Of a stretch of 6,340 nucleotides of DNA, positions 1-4,901 are shown in pieces. The stretch comes from Pseudomonadota bacterium (GTDB lineage Bacteria; Pseudomonadota; Gammaproteobacteria; Steroidobacterales; Steroidobacteraceae). The position numbers and the translations under genes were made by a program. The number at the start of each line of letters is the position of its first letter. The first letter of the stretch is position 1. A model generated the notes under the pieces. That model saw nothing but the letters and a program-made list of their open reading frames with translations. It did no database searches and was not told where the DNA came from. The stretch spans positions 1 through 6,340 of the forward strand of contig JAKBBE010000150.1 of the NCBI GenBank assembly GCA_021826035.1, written 5' to 3'.

Positions 1-403
1 GCGCTACAGCACGGAAAACGCTCGATCCGCAGTCGATGGAGCAGCGGCCTGACACCGAGCCGGCGCGCATAGACCCCATCCAGCCAGAACCGTCGAGCGT
101 TTCCGTGGCAGTGTTCGTACGGAGATTTGTCACGAGCGGCAATCCCTCGTTTCATAGCGCTTCGTGTCTTCCGTGAACCGCCTTGGAAAGACCGTAACAG
201 CCGGAGTTTTCAGACTGCAGGACTCGCGCCCCCGAGGCGCGCGCGCCGAATCTGGTGGACATCAGGGACATGCTGGCGCCTAGCGTTGCGCGACACGTTT
301 TCACAGTAAAGCGGGGAAAAATGTCCACGCCGAAGTACAACGGGACCACCGTCGCGGTAGCAGGCTCGACAGACCCTTCGCTGAGCTTGTGGTACACGAT
401 GAA
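1..403. other. Region without a supported gene
   Basis: No reading frame here looks like a real protein. One plus frame entering from the left edge stops at 50-52 and would end in RYSTENARSAVDGAAA. Another stops at 70-72 and a third at 178-180. Any of them could be the tail of a gene outside the window, but none is recognisable. Short frames at 255-455 (plus) and 152-397 (minus) lack ribosome binding sites and family resemblance, and the first runs antisense into the methyltransferase. A GC hairpin (CGCGCC at 225-230, GGCGCG at 236-241) has no T-tract, so it is not a convincing terminator. The stretch lies downstream of the minus-strand methyltransferase gene. Confidence 0.5.
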
Positions 404-988
404 TCAGATGAGGCCCGGTAAGAGTGCCCAAACACGCCGCGCATATGCGTCGTAGGCATTTCCGAATTGCTCGCGCATGAATCGTTCCTCGATGACGATC
501 CGTTGCGCGATGGCGATGAGTGCCAATGTCACGGCCAGCACTGCGCGCCACTGTCCGATCGCCACGGCGGTTCCGACCATCCCGAGTGTCAAACCTGAAT
601 AAATTGGATGACGGACCCATTGATAGGGGCCAGTGGTGACCAATTCGTGATCCGCCTTGACGGCGGCTACGGAACTCCAGTTACGTCCGAGGTAGAGGCG
701 TGCCCAGATCGTCAACAGCACGCCCACGAGCGTCAGTACCGCACCGAGGGCGCACCAGATTCTCCACTGCGAACGGGGGAGGATGCGCACCGCGAGCCCA
801 TGAATCGGGACGACCGGAGCGGCCAATAGGGCGGCAGCGGTATAGAGACACACCAAGTTCAAGACGCGCGGCAGCGTGCTTTGGCGCCGAATCGTGACTT
901 TCGTGTTGCGTGCATGCATTAGCCAGAAGGCGATCATTGCGAACCAAATGGCGTAAAAGAAATAGTGGTAGACGTTGCTCAAGTTCAT
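404..988 (-). CDS. ICMT/PEMT-like integral membrane methyltransferase
   Basis: A 194-residue multi-pass membrane protein of the isoprenylcysteine carboxyl methyltransferase / phospholipid methyltransferase superfamily. Hydrophobic segments lie at about residues 5-24, 42-62, 76-97 and 131-162. The C-terminal half carries the family's S-adenosylmethionine-binding signature: GRNWS (101-105), LVTTGPYQWVRHPIYSG (116-132, with R126-H127-P128 and Y130), the paired acids E167-E168, and a Y179/Y182/R184-R185 tail. These enzymes transfer a methyl group from SAM to a lipid-like or thioether substrate at the membrane. Bacterial members have mostly unassigned substrates, so the substrate here is unknown. 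The length is normal for the bacterial subfamily. The start is supported by GGAGA (994-998 on the plus strand), 7 nt before the ATG. The gene is divergent from the histidine kinase operon and shares its upstream region, so co-regulation is plausible (inference). The family call is strong; the exact reaction is not known. Confidence 0.9.
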   Translation of the reverse strand: MNLSNVYHYFFYAIWFAMIAFWLMHARNTKVTIRRQSTLPRVLNLVCLYTAAALLAAPVVPIHGLAVRILPRSQWRIWCALGAVLTLVGVLLTIWARLYLGRNWSSVAAVKADHELVTTGPYQWVRHPIYSGLTLGMVGTAVAIGQWRAVLAVTLALIAIAQRIVIEERFMREQFGNAYDAYARRVWALLPGLI

Positions 989-1024
989 GCCAATCTCCGT
1001 CGCGGTTACTCACTGGGGTCTTAT

Positions 1025-1039
1025 GCTGCGCGCCGCAGC
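1025..1039. repeat. Short inverted repeat in the divergent intergenic region
   Basis: GCTGCG (1025-1030) and CGCAGC (1034-1039) are perfect 6-bp arms around a 3-bp centre. The site lies between the divergent methyltransferase and kinase genes, about 40 bp upstream of the methyltransferase start. It could be part of an operator or a chance GC-rich dyad. The sequence alone does not decide. Confidence 0.3.
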
Positions 1040-1050
1040 GCCCGATACCA

Positions 1051-1094
1051 GTGCCGGAAGGCATGTGCGCGGGTGCCGGAAGTCATATGAGGGG
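1051..1094. promoter_or_regulatory. 22-bp imperfect tandem repeat, candidate response-regulator operator
   Basis: Two adjacent 22-bp units (1051-1072 and 1073-1094) match at 18 of 22 positions by hand alignment. The best conserved part is GTGCCGGAAG at 1051 and 1073. Inside it, unit 1 contains the perfect dyad TGCC-GGAA-GGCA (1052-1063). Unit 2 contains the one-mismatch version TGCC-GGAA-GTCA (1074-1085). A 22-bp period puts the sites on the same DNA face, two turns apart, as expected for two regulator dimers. NarL/FixJ-type regulators commonly bind such paired sites upstream of their own operon, but assigning this site to the regulator encoded at 2292-2933 is inference. The second unit overlaps the ATG at 1087, which argues that translation or transcription may begin further downstream. 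Confidence 0.45.
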
Positions 1095-2295
1095 CGCGGA
1101 TCTTGAAGCGAACTGCGGTTCGCGGCTATTGTCTCGCATGCGTTCAGCTCGCGATCTCTCGGCATTCGCGCCCACCGCGCTCTCGTGTGCCGGTTATGTG
1201 GCGTGGGCGACGGTCGCCATCGGCCTTTGGAGGGTGCCTTCCCACTGGCCATACTTTGAAGCCACGGCGGTTCGCGCGCTCGCCGCGCTGCTCATGCTCG
1301 CCTTCCTCGTCGGCTTTGGCTTGCGTGCCAGGGCCTTTGCGGACCCGAGGAGGGATGCTCGCGACGTGCTCTCGCTCTCTTTGATGGTGGTCTCTGCACT
1401 GGCACTGCTTGCGCTCGGGCCGTCGACCTTCACGCCGATTCTCTTGATTGTCATTGCGGTGGCGTTTGGCGCCATTGGCCCGGCAAGATCCGCCGTGACG
1501 GCTCTGGTGCTCGTGAACCTCGCGTTCCTTGGGATTCTCCTGCTCCGCTGGCGTCATGACGACCCCTGGTTCCAACTCTTCATTTACGGTCTTTTTCAAG
1601 TGTTCGCGCTGCTGACCACCCTGGATCGCATGCGCGCACAGCGAATATCGCAAGATCTTCGCGAAGTGAATGCGCAATTGCTGGCGACTCGAGAGCTGCT
1701 CGCAGAAAGTGCGCGCGACGGCGAGCGCCTGCGTGTCTCGCGCGAGTTACATGATGTCGCGGGGCACCGACTTGCGGCCTTGGCGCTCAATCTTGATCTC
1801 CTCGGCCAAGAGGCGAAAATATCGCGGCAGCCTGAATGGCTCCTCGCGCGTGCGCTGGTGAGTGAATTGCTGTCGGACCTCGGAAGTGTGGTGGCCAATC
1901 TGCGTCGCTACGACGGTATTGACGTGCGTGAGGCGTTACGACGGATCGCCGAGGCGTTTCCGCTGCCACGGATTCACATTGATCTGGCGGACCCGGTACG
2001 CGTCGATGGTACGGAAAAGGCCGAAGCGATCGTGCGTGCGGGACAGGAGGGACTCACGAACGCTGTGCGGCACGCAAAGGCGCGGAATATTTGGTTGTCA
2101 CTTAAGCAGGGCGCGAGTGCGTTGTGTCTCGAGGTGCGCGACGACGGTCACTGCCCGGGGGCACACGAGGCAGGATATGGGCTTCGTGGTATGCGCGAGC
2201 GCGTCGTGCTGCTCGGCGGTCAAGTAGTGACCGATCTCTCGCCTGAAGGCGGATTTCGGCTGCGGGTGATGCTCCCGACAGAGCGGCAGCCATGA
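1087..2295 (+). CDS. Sensor histidine kinase, HisKA_3 (DesK/NarX) type, six-helix membrane sensor
   Basis: A two-component sensor kinase of 402 residues from ATG 1087. The N-terminus has about six hydrophobic helices (residues ~28-48, 62-79, 94-110, 115-131, 135-153, 162-177) with very short loops and no periplasmic domain. The signal is therefore probably sensed in or near the membrane, as in DesK. A charged, coiled-coil-like linker (~178-215) leads to the dimerisation helix SRELHDVAGH. H222 is the predicted phosphorylated histidine, and D223-x3-H227 matches the phosphatase motif of HisKA_3 kinases. The ATPase domain shows the N-box QEGLTNAVRHAKA (N325), G1 box DDG (352-354) and G2 box GYGLRGMRERV (363 onward). 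The start is uncertain. ATG 1087 has GGAAG only 4 nt upstream and lies inside a repeat. ATG 1138 has no ribosome binding site but gives an 11-residue lead into helix 1. In-frame extension back to 910 runs antisense to the methyltransferase and is unlikely. The stop overlaps the regulator start (ATGA, 2292-2295), so the two are co-translated. Confidence 0.93.
   Translation: MRGADLEANCGSRLLSRMRSARDLSAFAPTALSCAGYVAWATVAIGLWRVPSHWPYFEATAVRALAALLMLAFLVGFGLRARAFADPRRDARDVLSLSLMVVSALALLALGPSTFTPILLIVIAVAFGAIGPARSAVTALVLVNLAFLGILLLRWRHDDPWFQLFIYGLFQVFALLTTLDRMRAQRISQDLREVNAQLLATRELLAESARDGERLRVSRELHDVAGHRLAALALNLDLLGQEAKISRQPEWLLARALVSELLSDLGSVVANLRRYDGIDVREALRRIAEAFPLPRIHIDLADPVRVDGTEKAEAIVRAGQEGLTNAVRHAKARNIWLSLKQGASALCLEVRDDGHCPGAHEAGYGLRGMRERVVLLGGQVVTDLSPEGGFRLRVMLPTERQP
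1103..1132 (+). promoter_or_regulatory. Inverted repeat GCGAAC-TGCG-GTTCGC inside a weak promoter-like element
   Basis: A perfect 6-bp inverted repeat (arms 1108-1113 and 1118-1123, 4-bp centre) lies just before the alternative kinase start at 1138. It is flanked by TTGAAG (1103-1108, four of six matches to a -35 box) and TATTGT (1127-1132, four of six to a -10 box), 18 bp apart. If this promoter is real, transcription would begin at about 1138 and give a leaderless mRNA starting at that ATG, with the dyad as an operator between the boxes. If translation starts at 1087, the element is instead within coding sequence and the dyad is accidental. Both readings remain open. Confidence 0.25.
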
Positions 2296-2933
2296 GAACC
2301 CGCATCGCCCTCGCTGAGGATCAGGATCTCGTACGGGAAGGCCTGCAAGCGCTGCTTGAACGGGCGGGGCTTGAGGTCGTACTGCGGGTGGCTTCGGGAT
2401 CTGCTCTGCTCGATCAAATAGGGGCAACACCGGTCGATGTGATTGTGAGCGATATACGGATGCCCGGCCTGGACGGTATCGCGATGGTTCGGGCATTGCG
2501 CAAGCGGGGCGACCGAACCCCAGTGGTGATGCTGACGGCTTTTGAGGACACCGACCTGCTGTTCGCAGCGGTTGAGGCGGGCACTCAGGGATTTCTTCTC
2601 AAGGGCGCGTCAGCCGAGGATCTGCTCACCGCGATCGATCGTGCCCGCTGCGGTGAGCGATGGCTGGCACCGGTGGCGCTGCGGCCGATAGGTCAACGCC
2701 TAGCGGAGACGGGCGCAGCGGTGGACGCAGAGGCGGGGCGGATCGATCTGGTGCCTCGGGAGCTTGAGATCCTCAGACTCTTGGCCGGCGGTTATTCCAA
2801 TAAGGAAGTCGCGCGCAGCCTCGGGCTCGCCGAGGGGACCGTTAAGAACTACGTCTCTGAGATTCTCGCCAAGTTGGACACGAGGGACCGTACGCGAGCG
2901 GTATTGAAGGCACTTACGTTGCGGCTCATTTGA
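2292..2933 (+). CDS. NarL/FixJ-family response regulator (REC + LuxR-type HTH)
   Basis: A 213-residue DNA-binding response regulator, the expected partner of the overlapping upstream kinase. The receiver domain (about 3-118) has acidic residues E9-D10 and the phospho-acceptor D54 in SDIRMPGLDG. It also has the switch threonine T82 and the conserved K104 (FLLKG). After a linker rich in Ala/Glu (~125-150) comes a LuxR-type helix-turn-helix (~152-208). Its typical sequence is LVPRELEILRLLAGGYSNKEVA, then LAEGTVKNYVSEILAKL, the recognition helix. All key residues are present and the length is normal for the family. The start codon shares ATGA with the kinase stop and has only a weak purine stretch upstream, so translational coupling is likely. 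The targets are unknown. The repeat at 1051-1094 and the divergent methyltransferase are the nearest candidates (inference). Confidence 0.96.
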   Translation: MRTRIALAEDQDLVREGLQALLERAGLEVVLRVASGSALLDQIGATPVDVIVSDIRMPGLDGIAMVRALRKRGDRTPVVMLTAFEDTDLLFAAVEAGTQGFLLKGASAEDLLTAIDRARCGERWLAPVALRPIGQRLAETGAAVDAEAGRIDLVPRELEILRLLAGGYSNKEVARSLGLAEGTVKNYVSEILAKLDTRDRTRAVLKALTLRLI

Positions 2934-3299
2934 CGGTCTTCGGCCGCCATCTCGCGCGCCCGAGAGACTGCCGTTGCGGCAGGTGGCGTGAGCGATCGAA
3001 AGTGGGGGATCTGAGGAACGGCGCGTGCCACAGCAGGCGGCCGAGAGCTGCCATCCACGCTCGAGGTTGCGTTCTCGGTGTCCTGGCGGTCATTCGAGGA
3101 TCGGGGGCGTGGATGTGAGCGGGGGGAACTTCACAGGACCCATCCTCGGAGCGGTCGGATCGATCGAGATTTGCGCCTCGTGGATTGCGACAGGCAGTCA
3201 CAGTCGCGCAGCGCCACACCCGCGGCGCTCGGGCGTGGCGCTCCCTGCGCGCAAGCGTATAGAGTGCAGTCTCGCGATCAGCAGGCAACGGCGCGCACC
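2934..3299. other. 366-bp intergenic gap
   Basis: Open frames cross this stretch, including an in-frame 74-residue extension of metC back to 3078. Their composition (many Arg, Ser, Gln, His) and lack of ribosome binding sites mark them as shadows of GC-rich DNA. A short dyad, CTGCCG (2968-2973) and CGGCAG (2977-2982), lies 35 bp after the regulator stop. It could form a hairpin but has a 3-nt loop and no T-tract, so a terminator role is weak. GCGAC (3186-3190) and GTCGC (3202-3206) form another short dyad. No tRNA, insertion sequence or small RNA is recognised. Codon use differs on the two sides of this gap. Confidence 0.5.
3258..3263 (+). promoter_or_regulatory. Possible -10 element for metC
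   Basis: TATAGA, preceded by GCG, matches the -10 consensus at four of six positions and lies 37 bp before the metC ATG. This would give a leader of about 30 nt. No recognisable -35 hexamer is found 16-18 bp upstream, so support is limited to position and resemblance. Confidence 0.25.
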
Positions 3300-4481
3300 A
3301 TGAAAGATTCCGCGGCGACTCTCGGCATCGGTACCCGGCTGGCCCAGCTCGGCCGCATGTCCGAGGCACATTACGGCTTCGTCAATACGCCGCTCTACCG
3401 CGGCTCCACGGTGCTGTTCAAGACGCTCGATGATCTGCAGCACGAGCGCGCCCGGTACAGCTACGGCACCGCCGGCACGCCGACCGTCGAGAGTCTGGAG
3501 AGCGCCTGGAGCGCACTCAGCGGAGCGGCCGGCACGTCGCTCGCCGCCTCGGGTCTCGGAGCGGTCACCTTGGCACTGCTCACGGCGCTGAAGAGCGGGG
3601 ATCATCTGCTCATGCCCGACAGCGTCTACCTGCCGACCCGGGCGCTGTGCGGCAAGCTGCTCGCGCGATTCGGCATCGAGACGACCTACTACGATCCGAT
3701 GCTCGGCGCGGGCCTCGCGGCGCTGATCCGGCCGAACACCTCGACGATTTTCCTCGAGTCGCCCGGCTCGCAGACCTTCGAGGTCCAGGACGTCCCGGCC
3801 ATCACCGCGCTGGCGCGCGGGCGCGCACTGACGACGATCATCGACAACACCTGGGCCACGCCGCTGTACTTCCGAGCCCACGAGCACGGCTGCGATCTGG
3901 TGGTGGAAGCCGGCACGAAGTATCTCAGCGGCCACTCGGACATCCTCCTCGGACTCGTCAGCGCCAACGAGCGGCTCTGGCCGCGGTTGAGGGAGACCTA
4001 CCAGAGCATGGCGATGCTGCCGGGGGCCGAGGACTGCTATCTGGCGCTGCGCGGCATGCGCACGCTGCACATCCGTCTGCAGGAGGCCGAGCGGCGCGGT
4101 CTGGCGCTCGCCGAGTGGCTCGCTGCGCAACCGGAGGTCGCAACGGTGTTGCACCCGGCATTGCCCTCGTGCCCGGGGCACGCGTTCTGGAAGCGCGATT
4201 TCACCGGCTCGACGGGCGTGTTCTCCTTCATCCTGCACCCGGGATTCAGTCGCGATGACCTCGCGCGCATGCTCGATGCGATGCGCATCTTCGGCATGGG
4301 CTATTCCTGGGGTGGCTTCGAGAGTCTTATCATTCCCTTCGACTGCCGCACCTACCGCACGGCAACCGACTGGTGCCCGTCCGGACTGTGTCTGCGGGTT
4401 CAGGTCGGGCTCGAAGACCTCGAGGATGTCCGGAACGATCTGCGGGAGGGCCTCGACCGGCTCGCCGGCCGGTGCCCGTAG
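3300..4481 (+). CDS. metC: Cystathionine beta-lyase (PLP-dependent)
   Basis: A full-length 393-residue enzyme of the Cys/Met-metabolism PLP family (fold type I). It cleaves cystathionine to homocysteine, pyruvate and ammonia in methionine synthesis, in the cytosol. Visible active-site features are RYSYGTAGTPT (52-62, Y53/Y55), the cofactor-stacking Y110 in MPDSVYLPT, and D182 in IIDNTWATPLYF, which pairs with the pyridine nitrogen. The PLP lysine is K207 in EAGTKYLSGHSD, SWGGFESL lies at 336-343, and the carboxylate-binding arginine R366 is in LCLRVQVGLED. The lysine motif and SWGGFESL fit beta-lyase (MetC) better than the gamma-lyase/synthase branches. Some family members act as general cysteine-S-conjugate lyases, so substrate range is not proven. 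ATG 3300 is chosen because MKDSAATLGIGTRLAQLGR is a typical N-terminus and sequence upstream loses coding character. The ribosome binding site (AGCAGG, ~3280) is weak and distant. It converges on the small membrane-protein gene with a 28-bp gap. Third-position GC is high (41 of the first 50 codons). Confidence 0.94.
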   Translation: MKDSAATLGIGTRLAQLGRMSEAHYGFVNTPLYRGSTVLFKTLDDLQHERARYSYGTAGTPTVESLESAWSALSGAAGTSLAASGLGAVTLALLTALKSGDHLLMPDSVYLPTRALCGKLLARFGIETTYYDPMLGAGLAALIRPNTSTIFLESPGSQTFEVQDVPAITALARGRALTTIIDNTWATPLYFRAHEHGCDLVVEAGTKYLSGHSDILLGLVSANERLWPRLRETYQSMAMLPGAEDCYLALRGMRTLHIRLQEAERRGLALAEWLAAQPEVATVLHPALPSCPGHAFWKRDFTGSTGVFSFILHPGFSRDDLARMLDAMRIFGMGYSWGGFESLIIPFDCRTYRTATDWCPSGLCLRVQVGLEDLEDVRNDLREGLDRLAGRCP

Positions 4482-4494
4482 AGCGGGCCGGCCG
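4466..4494. terminator. GC-rich stem-loop across the metC stop, possible bidirectional terminator
   Basis: An interrupted stem pairs CGGCC (4466-4470) with GGCCG (4490-4494) and CCCG (4475-4478) with CGGG (4484-4487), around a TAGAG loop that contains most of the metC stop codon. It lies where metC converges on the minus-strand gene ending at 4510. There is no T-tract on either strand, so it is not a classic intrinsic terminator. It could protect the 3' end or aid Rho-dependent ending. Confidence 0.3.
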
Positions 4495-4509
4495 CAGCGG
4501 CGGAAGAAC

Positions 4510-4815
4510 TCAGAAGCGCCGCGGTGCGCCGGCGCCGTGCTCGGCAGACTCCACCAGCGCCCCGGCCGTGCCGGCGAGCACCCGTCCGCCGCTGATCTCT
4601 CCGCGCGCGTTGCGCGAGAGTTCCACCTGACTCTGATCCTCCCATCCCTTCAGCAGCACAGTCAGCGTCCGGTTGTAGCGCTCGAGCTGGTCGCGTTGCT
4701 TGCGAACCTCTCGCAGCGCCAGCCGGGCATACAGATGCGTCAGCAGCCAGGCGATGAGCGCACCGAGCACCGTGCCGGCGAGTGTGGAGAGGAGAACGGG
4801 CAGTACCTGGGTCAT
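4510..4815 (-). CDS. Small single-helix membrane protein with coiled coil, unknown function
   Basis: I do not recognise a family. The 101-residue product begins with a hydrophobic segment (VLPVLLSTLAGTVLGALIAWLL, about residues 4-25). A basic, heptad-like stretch follows (LALREVRKQRDQLERYNRTL, ~32-51), probably a coiled coil next to the membrane. After that come a polar middle and a Gly/Ala-rich tail. With few positives before the helix and many after it, the body is probably cytoplasmic. Coding support comes from codon use: 41 of the first 50 codons end in G or C, as in metC. The competing plus-strand frame here gives an Arg/Ser-rich product typical of a shadow. The ATG at 4815 has no strong ribosome binding site. 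The gene follows the HDOD gene by 86 bp on the same strand, with an inverted repeat between them, so it may be an operon partner or accessory of that signalling protein (inference). Confidence 0.75.
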   Translation of the reverse strand: MTQVLPVLLSTLAGTVLGALIAWLLTHLYARLALREVRKQRDQLERYNRTLTVLLKGWEDQSQVELSRNARGEISGGRVLAGTAGALVESAEHGAGAPRRF

Positions 4816-4838
4816 GAACGGTGGTCCGCGATGCGGTC

Positions 4839-4866
4839 ACAGGCCGAGCCGATATCATCGGCCTGT
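4839..4866. repeat. Perfect 9-bp inverted repeat with a competing inner hairpin
   Basis: ACAGGCCGA (4839-4847) and TCGGCCTGT (4858-4866) are exact complements around a 10-nt loop. Within it, GCCGAT (4848-4853) and ATCGGC (4857-4862) can pair instead around a 3-nt loop, and the two structures exclude each other. The element sits between the HDOD gene stop (4902) and the small membrane-protein start (4815), both on the minus strand. It has no following T-tract. Possible roles are an mRNA-processing or stability hairpin, a partial terminator that lowers expression of the second gene, or a protein-binding operator. Confidence 0.55.
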
Positions 4867-4901
4867 TCGCGCGGGGAGTCCACCTCCGCGCCGCTCGGCG
4901 T

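Noticed and set aside
1..180. Open frames entering from the left edge, including one ending RYSTENARSAVDGAAA at 50-52 that recalls the tail of a tyrosine recombinase.
   Set aside because: Only 16 residues are visible and no catalytic motif is in the window. The resemblance is too weak to call an integrase or any gene.
152..397. Minus-strand 81-residue frame beginning 6 bases after the methyltransferase stop.
   Set aside because: It has a GTG start without a ribosome binding site, a composition unlike a folded protein, and no known motif. Position alone is not enough.
255..455. Plus-strand 66-residue frame starting at a GTG.
   Set aside because: It has no ribosome binding site, its last third runs antisense through the well-supported methyltransferase gene, and no family is recognisable.
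910..1086. In-frame N-terminal extension of the histidine kinase back to 910.
   Set aside because: It overlaps the methyltransferase start antisense and encodes an Arg/Ser/Cys-rich stretch without coding character.
2968..2982. CTGCCG/CGGCAG hairpin after the response regulator as an intrinsic terminator.
   Set aside because: The loop is only 3 nt and no T-tract follows, so it is mentioned only within the gap description.
3078..3299. In-frame N-terminal extension of metC.
   Set aside because: It would add 74 Arg/Gln/Ser-rich residues before a typical MetC N-terminus, far beyond normal family length.
3198..4238. Long minus-strand frame (346 residues) opposite metC.
   Set aside because: It is an Arg/Gln/Ala-rich shadow of the GC-rich metC gene, whose catalytic motifs are all on the plus strand.
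404..4481. A functional link in which metC supplies methionine/SAM for the methyltransferase.
   Set aside because: The genes are separated by a large gap, lie on opposite strands and differ in codon use. SAM supply is a general need, so adjacency means little.
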